From Pseudonocardiales bacterium (GTDB lineage: Bacteria > Actinomycetota > Actinomycetes > Mycobacteriales > Pseudonocardiaceae), in the NCBI GenBank assembly GCA_019243635.1, contig JAFAUB010000145.1:1-50653 (forward strand): a DNA stretch of 50,653 nucleotides. The letters are read 5' to 3'. The notes beneath the pieces were generated by a model. The model saw nothing but the letters and a program-made list of their open reading frames with translations. It made no database searches and was not told the DNA's origin. Positions 10,695 to 18,745 of the stretch are shown one piece after another. The first letter of the stretch is position 1, and each line of letters opens with the position of its first letter. The position numbers and the translations under genes were made by a program.

Positions 10695-11162
10695 CTATCG
10701 GACGACCTGCACCACGTCGCCGACGTGCAGGGTGTTGTAGAAGGTCTGCGCGGCGCTGCGGGTCAGGTGCACGCAGCCGTTGGAGCGCACCGCCACGTTG
10801 TCCTGGTGGAAGGCGTCACCGCCGTTGAAGAACACCGAGTAGGGCATCGGAGCGTTGTGGAACTCGCTGCTGCGGTGGTGAAGATCTTTCCACAGCACGT
10901 GGAAGATTCCAGGGTCGGTCGGTGCGCTGGCTTTGCCGGTCGCCACCGGGACAGGCCCATAGGTGACATCGCCGTCCCGCATCAGCCACGCTTGTTGGGT
11001 CGACAGGTCCACGCAGGCCCGGGCCGTCGAGATGCACGGCGCGGCGCTCGACGCGGCGGAGGCGCTCGCGGTACCGGCGAGCAGCAGTGTCGCGGCTCCT
11101 AGCAGCGCCCCGGCACCGGTCCTGACCGTACGGATGATCGTCGTGACGGGTACCCGAACCAT
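10695..11162 (-). CDS. Secreted L,D-transpeptidase (YkuD domain)
   Basis: The 155-residue precursor has a signal peptide: basic start, hydrophobic GAGALLGAATLLLAGTASA, cleavage likely after ASASA. The mature YkuD domain holds the active site HQDNVAVRSNGCVHL, with the catalytic Cys in the SNGCVHL version of the usual SHGC motif. The family crosslinks peptidoglycan stems (3-3 linkages) or attaches proteins to them outside the membrane. It is a single-domain enzyme, shorter than mycobacterial Ldt proteins, and lacks Ig-like domains. The ATG follows a GGGGAGG/GGAG purine run. It is convergent with the metallophosphoesterase gene and divergent from ctaD. Confidence 0.9.
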   Translation of the reverse strand: MVRVPVTTIIRTVRTGAGALLGAATLLLAGTASASAASSAAPCISTARACVDLSTQQAWLMRDGDVTYGPVPVATGKASAPTDPGIFHVLWKDLHHRSSEFHNAPMPYSVFFNGGDAFHQDNVAVRSNGCVHLTRSAAQTFYNTLHVGDVVQVVR

Positions 11163-11432
11163 CTCCGGTTTTCCTCCCCTGCTGCCCCTGGATGGCCCGG
11201 CGCGCGCCGGCGGAAACGCAGGATCATCTGTGCGGGCGGTTACCCCAACTCACCGGACAGTAAACACCGCCTCTCCGCCGTCAGTGACTCATTCCCTGGT
11301 CGAGGTGACCGCACGGAGCCAGGTGTGGCGCCGGCGGCCCTCGCGGCTACCATCAGTGCGGGACCACGATGACGACGGTCGTCATGGGTCGGTACCGTGC
11401 ACGGTGAGTCGTGGACAACCAGGAGGCAACCT

Positions 11433-13196
11433 GTGACGGCCGTTGCGCCCCAACCGATCGCCACACGTCCGCGTCCGGTGCGCCCCTCGGTCAAGGGGTC
11501 CGCCATGCTCGGGCTGCTCCAGACCACCGATCACAAGGTGATCGGCATGCTGTACCTGGTCACCTCCATGGCCTTCTTCTTCGTCGGCGGCAGCATGGCG
11601 ATGCTGATGCGCGCCGAGCTGGCTCGGCCGGGCATGCAGTTTCTGTCCACCGAGCAGTACAACCAGCTGTTCACCATGCACGGCACGATCATGCTGCTGC
11701 TGTACGCCACGCCGATCCTGTTCGCGTTCGCCAACCTGATAATGCCCTTGCAGATCGGCTCCCCGGACGTCGCCTTCCCCCGGCTCAACGCGTTCTCCTA
11801 CTGGGCTTTCCTGTTCGGCGGCATCATCGTGCTGTCGGGCTTCCTGACCCCGGGTGGCGCGGCGGACTTCGGGTGGTTCGCCTACACTCCGCTGTCCGAC
11901 GCGGTGCACTCCCCGGGCGCGGGCGGGGACCTGTGGATCATGGGGCTGGTCCTGGCCGGGCTGGGCACCATCCTCGGCGCGGTCAATATGATCACCACGG
12001 TGGTCTGCCTGCGCGCGCCCGGGATGACGATGTTCCGGATGCCGATCTTCACCTGGAACATCTTCGTCACGTCGCTTCTCGTGCTGCTGGCGTTCCCGAT
12101 CCTCACCGCGGCGCTGCTGGGATTGGAGGCTGACCGACGGCTCGGGGCGCACGTGTTCGACCCGGCCAACGGCGGGGCCATCCTGTGGCAGCACCTGTTC
12201 TGGTTCTTCGGCCATCCCGAGGTCTACATCGTCGCGCTCCCGTTCTTCGGCATCATCGCCGAGGTGATCCCGGTGTTCAGCCGCAAGCCGATGTTCGGCT
12301 ACAAGGGGATGATCTTCGCCACGCTGTCGATCGGCGCGCTGTCCGTGGTGGTCTGGGCGCACCACATGTACGCCACCGGGGCGGTGTTGCTGCCGTTCTT
12401 CTCGTTCACCACTTTCCTCATCGCGGTGCCCACCGGTATCAAGTTCTTCAACTGGATCGGCACCATGTGGCGCGGGCAGCTCACGTTCGAGACCCCGATG
12501 CTGTTCTCGATCGGCTTTCTGGTCACCTTCCTGCTCGGCGGCCTGACCGGGGTACTGCTGGCCGCCCCTGCGATCGACTTCCACGTCAGCGACACCTACT
12601 TCGTGGTGGCGCACTTCCACTACGTGCTCTACGGCACGATCGTGTTCGCCACCTTCGCCGGGATCTACTTCTGGTTCCCCAAGATCACCGGCAGGATGCT
12701 CGACGACGATCTGGGCAAGTTCCACTTCTGGACCACGTTCGTCGGGTTCCACCTGACCTTCCTGGTGCAGCACTGGCTGGGCGCTGAGGGGATGCCTCGT
12801 CGCTACGCGGACTACCTGCCCAGTGATGGGTTCACCACGCTGAACATGGTGTCCTCGATCGGCGCCTTCGTGCTGGGTGCCTCCACACTGCCGTTCCTGT
12901 GGAACGTGTTCCGCAGCTACCGCTACGGCGAGGTGGTCACCGTCGATGACCCGTGGGGGTACGGCAACTCGCTGGAATGGGCGACCTCGTGCCCGCCGCC
13001 ACGGCACAACTTCACCGAGCTGCCCCGCATCCGCTCCGAGCGGCCCGCCTTCGAGCTGCACTACCCGCACATGGCCTCCCGGATGCATGCGGAGGCGCAC
13101 GTCGGTGGGGGTGGGCACCCAGTAGCGCCGAGTGAGAAGGTGACACACTCCGTGGAGCGAGGCGACACTGGTTTTACCGACCCGCGGGACAAGTGA
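11433..13196 (+). CDS. ctaD: Cytochrome c oxidase (aa3) subunit I
   Basis: The catalytic subunit of the aa3 terminal oxidase has about 12 transmembrane helices in 587 aa. Visible active-site elements are a heme ligand His in [15 protein letters not shown], the CuB His and crosslinked Tyr in [15 protein letters not shown], the CuB His pair in VWAHHMY, the K-channel Lys in PTGIKFFNW, and the heme ligand histidines in [11 protein letters not shown]. The GTG at 11433 follows AGGAGG with ideal spacing. The stop overlaps the serB start (GTGA), so the two are translationally coupled; the same ctaD-serB neighbourhood exists in mycobacteria. The soluble C-terminal tail is typical of actinobacterial CtaD. 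Confidence 0.97.
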   Translation: MTAVAPQPIATRPRPVRPSVKGSAMLGLLQTTDHKVIGMLYLVTSMAFFFVGGSMAMLMRAELARPGMQFLSTEQYNQLFTMHGTIMLLLYATPILFAFANLIMPLQIGSPDVAFPRLNAFSYWAFLFGGIIVLSGFLTPGGAADFGWFAYTPLSDAVHSPGAGGDLWIMGLVLAGLGTILGAVNMITTVVCLRAPGMTMFRMPIFTWNIFVTSLLVLLAFPILTAALLGLEADRRLGAHVFDPANGGAILWQHLFWFFGHPEVYIVALPFFGIIAEVIPVFSRKPMFGYKGMIFATLSIGALSVVVWAHHMYATGAVLLPFFSFTTFLIAVPTGIKFFNWIGTMWRGQLTFETPMLFSIGFLVTFLLGGLTGVLLAAPAIDFHVSDTYFVVAHFHYVLYGTIVFATFAGIYFWFPKITGRMLDDDLGKFHFWTTFVGFHLTFLVQHWLGAEGMPRRYADYLPSDGFTTLNMVSSIGAFVLGASTLPFLWNVFRSYRYGEVVTVDDPWGYGNSLEWATSCPPPRHNFTELPRIRSERPAFELHYPHMASRMHAEAHVGGGGHPVAPSEKVTHSVERGDTGFTDPRDK

Positions 13197-14428
13197 TCGG
13201 CAGCCCACGGACAACCCTTCTGGTCACGGTCACTGGGCGGGACAAGCCCGGGGTCGTGTCGGTGATCTTCTCTGCGCTCACCAAGCATGGGGTGGACATC
13301 CTCGACGTCGAGCAGGTGGTGATCCGGGGCCGGATCATTCTCGGCGTGCTGGTGGCGACCACGGCTGATCCGGACGACCTGCAGGAGGCCGCCGAGCAGG
13401 CCATGGCCAGCATCGGAATGCAGCTGGAGGTCGAGGTCGGCGCCGACGCGGTAGGCGCGAGTGCCCGCGGGTCCACGCACGTCGTGTTGGTTCTGGGCCG
13501 ACCGGTCACGGCTCGTGCCTTCACCCAGACGACCCGCGCGCTGGCCGCCCTGAACATCAACATCGACGCCATCCGGCGGATCGCGGACTACCCGGTCACC
13601 GGGCTTGAGCTGCTCGTGTCGGTGCCCGGAAACGATGATCCCGAGGTCGCCGACACCGCCCTGCGCTCCGCACTGGTCAGGCTCGCCGCGCACGGTGAGG
13701 TCGACCTCGCCGTCGAACGGATGGGTATCGCCCGCCGGGCCAAGCGGCTGGTGGTCTTCGACGTCGACTCGACCCTGGTGCAGGGCGAGGTGATCGAGAT
13801 ACTGGCCGAGCATGCCGGTTGCGGGGCCGAGGTGCGGGCGGTCACCGAGGCCGCGATGGGAGGGGAGCTGGACTTCACCCAGTCGCTGCGTCGCCGGGTC
13901 GCGCTGCTGGCGGGCCTTTCCACCGGCGTGCTCACCGAGGTGACCAACGCACTGGAGCTCACGCCCGGGGCGCGCACGACGGTACGGACCCTCAAACGGC
14001 TGGGGTTTCGCTGCGGAGCCGTCTCGGGCGGCTTCACTCAGGTCGTGCGACCGATCGCCGAAGATCTGGGGCTGGACTTCTGCACTGCCAACGAGCTGGA
14101 GGTTCACGACGGGAAGCTCACCGGCCGAGTCATCGGTTCGGTGGTGGACCGGTCCGGGAAGGCCGACGCGCTGCGCCGGGCGGCGGAGCGCTTCGGGATC
14201 CCGCTGGCCCAGTGTGTCGCGGTCGGCGACGGCGCGAACGACATCGACATGCTCGCCACCGCCGGTCTGGGTGTCGCGTTCAACGCTAAGCCCGCCCTGC
14301 GGGAGGTCGCGGACACCGCGATCACCCAGCCGTTCCTGGACGTCGTGCTGTTCGTGCTGGGTGTGACCCGCGACGAGGTGGAGGCCGCCGACGCCGCCGA
14401 CGGACTGCTGCGCAGGGTTCCCCTGTGA
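13193..14428 (+). CDS. serB: Phosphoserine phosphatase with two ACT domains
   Basis: This is the last step of serine synthesis, O-phosphoserine to serine, in the cytoplasm. Residues 1-80 and about 95-175 are two ACT-like domains ([34 protein letters not shown]), as in mycobacterial SerB2, where they bind regulatory amino acids. The HAD phosphatase domain follows: the nucleophile motif is [12 protein letters not shown], then the SGGF motif ([10 protein letters not shown]), a Lys (RSGKADAL), and the metal-binding [10 protein letters not shown]. The GTG start overlaps the ctaD stop. Length of 411 aa is normal for the two-ACT form. Confidence 0.96.
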   Translation: MIGSPRTTLLVTVTGRDKPGVVSVIFSALTKHGVDILDVEQVVIRGRIILGVLVATTADPDDLQEAAEQAMASIGMQLEVEVGADAVGASARGSTHVVLVLGRPVTARAFTQTTRALAALNINIDAIRRIADYPVTGLELLVSVPGNDDPEVADTALRSALVRLAAHGEVDLAVERMGIARRAKRLVVFDVDSTLVQGEVIEILAEHAGCGAEVRAVTEAAMGGELDFTQSLRRRVALLAGLSTGVLTEVTNALELTPGARTTVRTLKRLGFRCGAVSGGFTQVVRPIAEDLGLDFCTANELEVHDGKLTGRVIGSVVDRSGKADALRRAAERFGIPLAQCVAVGDGANDIDMLATAGLGVAFNAKPALREVADTAITQPFLDVVLFVLGVTRDEVEAADAADGLLRRVPL

Positions 14429-14430
14429 GG

Positions 14431-14471
14431 CTCACCTCGCGGTGAGAGATCGCCCACAAGGAGCATCTCAC
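14431..14471. terminator. Possible bidirectional hairpin terminator between serB and the GH3 gene
   Basis: CTCACC at 14431-14436 pairs with GGTGAG at 14441-14446. That GGTGAGA can alternatively pair with TCTCACC at 14465-14471. The two genes converge here with only 39 bases between stops, so alternative stems could terminate both directions. There is no U-tract, as is common in actinomycetes. Confidence 0.4.
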
Positions 14472-15718
14472 CACCGGTCAGTTCGGTGAGCAGCCGAGCA
14501 GAGGTCGACGGCCTTCGTGGCCAGTACGTGGGCGACGGCGTCGTTCACCCGAGCCTGCGGCAGTGAGCCCTCGACGACGGCCTGCTCCAGGTGGTCGAGT
14601 ACCTCGGTGAGCCGGCCCGTCGTGACCCACAGCGCCATGTCCACTCCGGCGGTCAGGGACCGGCGCACGGCTTCGGGCAGGTCGACTCGGTCGGTGATGG
14701 CCGCCATCGCACCGAGGTCGTCGCTGAGGACCATGCCGGTGAAGCGGAACCGGTCGCGCAGCAACGCCAGTGCCGCCGGGCTGATGCTCGCCGGGGTGCC
14801 CGGCTCGGTAAGCCCGGGGACGTCGAGGTGGCCGACCATCACCGCGGCGGGCCGGCCGTCGAGTAGTTGCCGATAGGGCACCAGGTCGACCTCACGCAGC
14901 TCCGTCAACGGTGGTGTGCTGACGACGCCTCGGTGCGAGTCGCCGATGGCTCTGCCGTGCCCGGGGAAGTGCTTGAAAACCGGCAGCACACCCGCAGCGC
15001 GTAGTCCCTGCGCGAATGCGCCCGCGTAGCGCGTGACGGTCTGCGGGTCGCTGCTGAAGGAGCGGTCCCCGATCACCGCGTTGTTCGGCTGGCTGGAGAC
15101 ATCGACACTGGGCGCGAAGTCGATGGTGACGCCGCGAGCACGCAGCCGGCTGCCGCGCTTCACGGCGAGCTCATAGACCTGCTCGATGCGCAGGTTCGCC
15201 GCCATCCATCGTGGGCTGGGCAGCTGACCGTCCAGCGCGTCGATTCGCTGCACCCGGCCGCCCTCGTCATCCACCGCCACCGCCAAGGGAACCACCGCGG
15301 TGTCCTGCACCTGCCACAACGCGTTGCCGGACAGTAAACCGGTGGCGGAGCCGGTCAGGAAAATGCCGCCGACCTGCTCGGATGTGACGACGGCGAGTGC
15401 CCCCTGCGGTCCCCGGGCGTCCACCCCGACCATCATCATCTGGGCCAGCCGACGTCGGATCGGCAGCTGCGCGATGGCCGACTCCTGAGTGCACTGGGTG
15501 GAGAACAGCGGTTGCGCCCCGCCCCGAGCCGCCCGCACGCCCACGACCGTGGCCACGCAGACCACCAGCACCATGCCCACCAGCGACGACCGCCGTATGC
15601 GTGATCGTCCCGATCGGTGAACCACCAGCTGACCTACTTCCCAACGTGACCGTCGACGGTGGAGAAGCTGCCGGCCGGGCAACCTGGCTACTCGGCCACC
15701 CCCTCCGTTGTGACTCAC
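14468..15718 (-). CDS. Family 3 glycoside hydrolase, beta-N-acetylhexosaminidase (NagZ-like), membrane-anchored
   Basis: It probably releases N-acetylglucosamine from cell-wall fragments. A signal-anchor helix (SLVGMVLVVCVATVVGVRA) is followed by the GH3 TIM barrel. The signature KHFPGHG is followed by the acid/base loop GDSHRGV (Asp-His pair of the NagZ group), and the nucleophile Asp lies in GMVLSDDLGAMAA. The enzyme is predicted to be extracytoplasmic. The listed GTG at 15718 overlaps the stop of the upstream broken gene; an internal GTG at 15625, 10-12 bases after GGAAG, is an equally plausible start and leaves the anchor intact. Confidence 0.88.
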   Translation of the reverse strand: MSHNGGGGRVARLPGRQLLHRRRSRWEVGQLVVHRSGRSRIRRSSLVGMVLVVCVATVVGVRAARGGAQPLFSTQCTQESAIAQLPIRRRLAQMMMVGVDARGPQGALAVVTSEQVGGIFLTGSATGLLSGNALWQVQDTAVVPLAVAVDDEGGRVQRIDALDGQLPSPRWMAANLRIEQVYELAVKRGSRLRARGVTIDFAPSVDVSSQPNNAVIGDRSFSSDPQTVTRYAGAFAQGLRAAGVLPVFKHFPGHGRAIGDSHRGVVSTPPLTELREVDLVPYRQLLDGRPAAVMVGHLDVPGLTEPGTPASISPAALALLRDRFRFTGMVLSDDLGAMAAITDRVDLPEAVRRSLTAGVDMALWVTTGRLTEVLDHLEQAVVEGSLPQARVNDAVAHVLATKAVDLCSAAHRTDRW

Positions 15719-16060
15719 CGGTGTCGTGTGGTCCCTGCGGGGTTGGCGTCTTCCGCTGTCCGGTAAGGGACCGCTAACACGGTCACGAAGAAGTCGGGAC
15801 CGCTGAAAACGGTCCAGTCAGCGGACCGCACCAGTCGGGCCTGCGGGTACTGCCGGCGCAGCGACCGATGCTCCTTCAAGATATCAGTGTAGTCGAAGAC
15901 GACACTGTTGACGACCAGCCCTTTGCGAGCCCGAGGCCAGTTGTGGGACCCATCTCTCGGTGAGATTGCTCCGGACCTCCGGACTGTCGGCCATCACCTG
16001 CCGGTTCAGCTCCGCGTAGGCTGCCGCCGGGTCCGTTGGCCCTTCTCCCGGTGGCGGGTT
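15715..16060 (-). pseudogene. C-terminal remnant of a conserved actinobacterial protein
   Basis: In one minus-strand frame the DNA reads AYAELNRQVMADSPEVRSNL then TERWVPQLAS. After a one-base shift at about 15928-15935 it continues GLVVNSVVFDYTDILKEH, then RLVRSADWTVFSGPDFFVTV, and ends at 15715. I recognise this pattern (WVPQLSSK..GL....ILREH..LR..YP..RL.WS.DWS.F) from the C-terminus of secreted or kinase-associated proteins of unknown function in actinomycetes. The N-terminal part is missing and the frame is broken. Its stop overlaps the GH3 GTG, suggesting the two once formed an operon. Confidence 0.6.
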
Positions 16061-16537
16061 TTTTGTGTGCGCGAAAAAGCTTATCATAAGAGCAGAGCTA
16101 CAACAGCTAAGGCGATCCTGAATATCCTGCCTAGGTGGTTCGGCGTCCGACGGTCGTGGTGGCGGTGGGGCAGGCCGACTCCGCGGAGGCTGCGGCGCGG
16201 TGGCGGGCGTATTCCTCGGCGCTCCGGTCGGTGCCGCCATGACGAATCCTTCTGCTGAGCGACCGTGGTCGGGTTGATGGAACGACGAACCGCCCGCCCA
16301 CGAGGGAAATCGTTGACCCGGTGGAGCTTGTTACGGCTCTTTCTCCCAGCGGGCCTGGCATACCCTGAGCCCTGCGGGTCACGCGCACCACATCACCGGA
16401 TGGGTTTCGCACCTTTTCCGCTCAGCGGTGGGGACGGATCGGCGTTCGGGTCCCGGGAGGCAGGCTGGTGACAGCACCCGGCCACTCGTTCGTGATACTG
16501 CGGTGTCACCCTGTGGATCTGGAAGGAGGGACACAAG
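16061..16537. other. Intergenic region upstream of the first Crp/Fnr gene
   Basis: I see no supportable gene here. Open frames on both strands lack ribosome sites and family features. It is less GC-rich around 16070-16130 (CTTATCATAAGAGCAG), which may reflect transferred or decayed DNA, and must contain the promoter of the Crp/Fnr gene at 16538. Confidence 0.45.
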
Positions 16538-17284
16538 GTGGATCCGACCGACGACGATGTGTCCCAGGAGCCGGTCTCACCGGCCGGTGAGCAGGTTCCT
16601 GAGTCCTTCCTCGCCCGTCTGCGGCCGACGGACCGGGACTTCCTTCTCGAGGGCTGCACCCCTCGTGGGTTCCCGGCGAACGCCGTGCTGTTCCACCACG
16701 GGGACCCGTCGGACTTCGCCGTCTTTCTGGTCAGCGGGTGGGTCAAGGTGTCCACGGACTCACTGAACGGGCACGAAGCGCTGCTGGCGATCCGCGGCCC
16801 GGGTGATGTGCTGGGCGAGCTGGCCGCGATCGACGGTCGACCACGCTCGGCCACGGTGCGCACGCTGACGTCGGTGCGTGCCGCGGTGTTGCCGGCCGAG
16901 CGCTTCCTGAGCCGGTTGCGGCAACGACCCGACATCGCGATCGCGCTGCTCGGAGACGTCGCCGACCGGCTGCGCGACTCTGACTCACGACTACTGGGGT
17001 TCGGCGCGCACACCGTGCCGGAACGGCTGGCCGCCTACCTCCTGGAGCTCGCCCAGCGGCACGGAACAGCGGTGGCGGGTGGTACGGAGATCGATCTGCC
17101 ACTGTCCCAGCGAGAGCTCGCCGGAGCCATCGGCGCTTCTCGGGAGGCGATCGCCCGTTGCCTACGCATCCTCCGCGAACGGCGCGTGGTCGTCACGAGA
17201 CGGCGGCGGGTCGTCGTCCTTCAGCCTCAAGTCCTGCGCTCGATGGGCACGAACGTGCACATCGACACAGACGAGAGGTGGTGA
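16538..17284 (+). CDS. Crp/Fnr-family transcriptional regulator (first copy)
   Basis: Residues about 25-140 form a cyclic-nucleotide-binding beta-barrel. GDVLGELAAIDGRPRSATVRT resembles the phosphate-binding cassette with its Glu and the RSA arginine. A dimerization helix follows, then a winged helix-turn-helix (LSQRELAGAIGASREAIARCLRIL) at about residues 188-211. A cNMP ligand is plausible but not proven from sequence. AAGGAGGG precedes the GTG start. It is followed after 97 bases by a PycTM-like membrane protein and then by a second Crp/Fnr gene, all on the same strand, so a shared cyclic-nucleotide circuit is likely. No Fnr-type Cys cluster is present. Confidence 0.88.
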   Translation: MDPTDDDVSQEPVSPAGEQVPESFLARLRPTDRDFLLEGCTPRGFPANAVLFHHGDPSDFAVFLVSGWVKVSTDSLNGHEALLAIRGPGDVLGELAAIDGRPRSATVRTLTSVRAAVLPAERFLSRLRQRPDIAIALLGDVADRLRDSDSRLLGFGAHTVPERLAAYLLELAQRHGTAVAGGTEIDLPLSQRELAGAIGASREAIARCLRILRERRVVVTRRRRVVVLQPQVLRSMGTNVHIDTDERW

Positions 17285-17381
17285 ACGACCGCGCGGGCGG
17301 CGCAGGCTGGGGACATCCTTCCCGGTAGCAGCCGGCCATCAGGTTCGACTGCCAGGTACTAGCCAGCGGAGGACAGCCCTG

Positions 17382-17861
17382 ATGGAGGAAGAGACCGTCG
17401 TCTCCCGAGCCGCGCAACGACTGCTCGATGAGGCCCGCGCCGAGCTGACCCGAGCTGACGCCAAGGCATCCTCGGCACGCGGCGCGGCCGGCGGGCTCGT
17501 CGCGGTCGTTACCCTGGTGCCCAAGGGCTCGCGGCCAGGCCGGGAGGTCGTCACCTGGGGATGGGTCTGTGGACTGTTGATCCGCATGCTGGCGATGGTC
17601 TTGTTGATGTTTGCGGCGCTACCCAGGCTCACCAGAGGATCACGGCGCCCGGTGCTCGTGTACTTCGGCGACGCGGCCCGGGTACGACATGAGCGAGACT
17701 TGGAACATCTGCTCACGCGACTAGCGGAGCGGCCCGGTGAGGCCGTGCTGAGTGAGCTGAGAACAATCAGTAAGATCGTAGCCACGAAGTACCGTTTCAC
17801 GTGGTGTGGAATCTTGTGCGCGGTCGCCGGAGGAGCTCTTCTCACCATGAGCGCGATCTGA
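17382..17861 (+). CDS. PycTM-like (DUF5706) Pycsar-effector-type membrane protein
   Basis: The 159-residue protein has an N-terminal helix with the characteristic LLDEARAELTRADAKAS, a weak hydrophobic stretch (about 35-48), a clear membrane helix (WVCGLLIRMLAMVLLMFAAL, about 60-80), PRL plus a YFGD motif, and a final membrane helix at 143-158. TRADAKAS followed by membrane spans and YFGD is the pattern of the PycTM effector family, proposed to damage membranes on sensing cCMP/cUMP. The first membrane segment is short and interrupted by charged residues, so the fold may be altered. GGAGG lies 9 bases before the ATG. No pyrimidine cyclase gene is visible nearby. Confidence 0.72.
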   Translation: MEEETVVSRAAQRLLDEARAELTRADAKASSARGAAGGLVAVVTLVPKGSRPGREVVTWGWVCGLLIRMLAMVLLMFAALPRLTRGSRRPVLVYFGDAARVRHERDLEHLLTRLAERPGEAVLSELRTISKIVATKYRFTWCGILCAVAGGALLTMSAI

Positions 17862-17910
17862 CAGAAGAGGCTGCTCGCAACCTTTTCGACTCATATCGTG
17901 AGGAGGGTCG

Positions 17911-18699
17911 ATGGATTTCCCCACCAACGACACGGCAGCGCACGATAATGGTGAAGAACACGGTGAATGGGGATCACAGACCTTCGTCGGGCGCCTGCAG
18001 CCCGCCGAGCGTCGGGCGCTGCTCGCCCTGGGTGCACCCACCCTCCATCCGGTAGGTGCACATCTACTGATGAGGGGCGACCGAAGTCGCTTCGTTCTGG
18101 TACTCCACGCAGGCCCGGTCAAGGTCGTCGTACACGACACCGCGGGACGTGAGCACCTGCTCGGTCTGCGCGGCCGGGGTGACCTCCTCGGTGAGCTGTC
18201 CTACCTGGACAGTCAACCTCGGTCCGCGTCAGTGGTGACACTGTGCCCGGTATCTGTGACCACGATCTGTCCCGAGCGGTTCGGACACTTCCTTGAGGAG
18301 TACCCCAGAGTGGGGATCGAGCTGACCCGGTGCGTCGGGGAGCGACTGCGCGATGCGGACCGGTCCCGTCTGGAGCTCAGCGCCGACGATGTGGCACTTC
18401 GGGTGACCCGGTTGTTGCGTAGCCTCGCCCACGGGTCGATGGCGGGCTCGCCCCGCAGGGGTGCGGTGATACCGCTCACGCAGGGACAGCTCGCGCAGTT
18501 GGCGAATGCCTCTGAGGTGGCGGTCCAGCGGATACTGCGTGACTTCAGGGCGCGAGGCATGGTGCGCACCGCCTACCGTAGCGTTGAGGTGCCCTGCCTC
18601 ACCTGCCTCGATCTTCTGCTGGCGGAGCTGTCCGGTGAACGACCGGACAGGCGCGGCGTCCGCGGCTGCGGTGGTCACGAGTCACACCATGCACGGTGA
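17911..18699 (+). CDS. Crp/Fnr-family transcriptional regulator (second copy)
   Basis: The 262-residue protein has the same architecture as the gene at 16538 but is only moderately similar. The cyclic-nucleotide-binding domain contains GDLLGELSYLDSQPRSASVVT, and the winged helix is LTQGQLAQLANASEVAVQRILRDF (about residues 189-212). A short Cys-containing tail (VPCLTCLDLLLAELSGERPD) follows. The ATG at 17911 is preceded by GAGGAGG. With only 49 bases between the PycTM-like gene and this one, they are probably co-transcribed. The gene converges on dinG. Confidence 0.87.
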   Translation: MDFPTNDTAAHDNGEEHGEWGSQTFVGRLQPAERRALLALGAPTLHPVGAHLLMRGDRSRFVLVLHAGPVKVVVHDTAGREHLLGLRGRGDLLGELSYLDSQPRSASVVTLCPVSVTTICPERFGHFLEEYPRVGIELTRCVGERLRDADRSRLELSADDVALRVTRLLRSLAHGSMAGSPRRGAVIPLTQGQLAQLANASEVAVQRILRDFRARGMVRTAYRSVEVPCLTCLDLLLAELSGERPDRRGVRGCGGHESHHAR

Positions 18700-18745
18700 C
18701 CTCGAGTGCAGGAACACCGCTCCACCGAGGTGGCCCCGGGCACCT

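Noticed and set aside
11382..13214. 610-aa minus-strand open frame opposite ctaD
   Set aside because: It is a hydrophilic, His/Glu/Arg-rich shadow of a membrane protein gene with certain identity.
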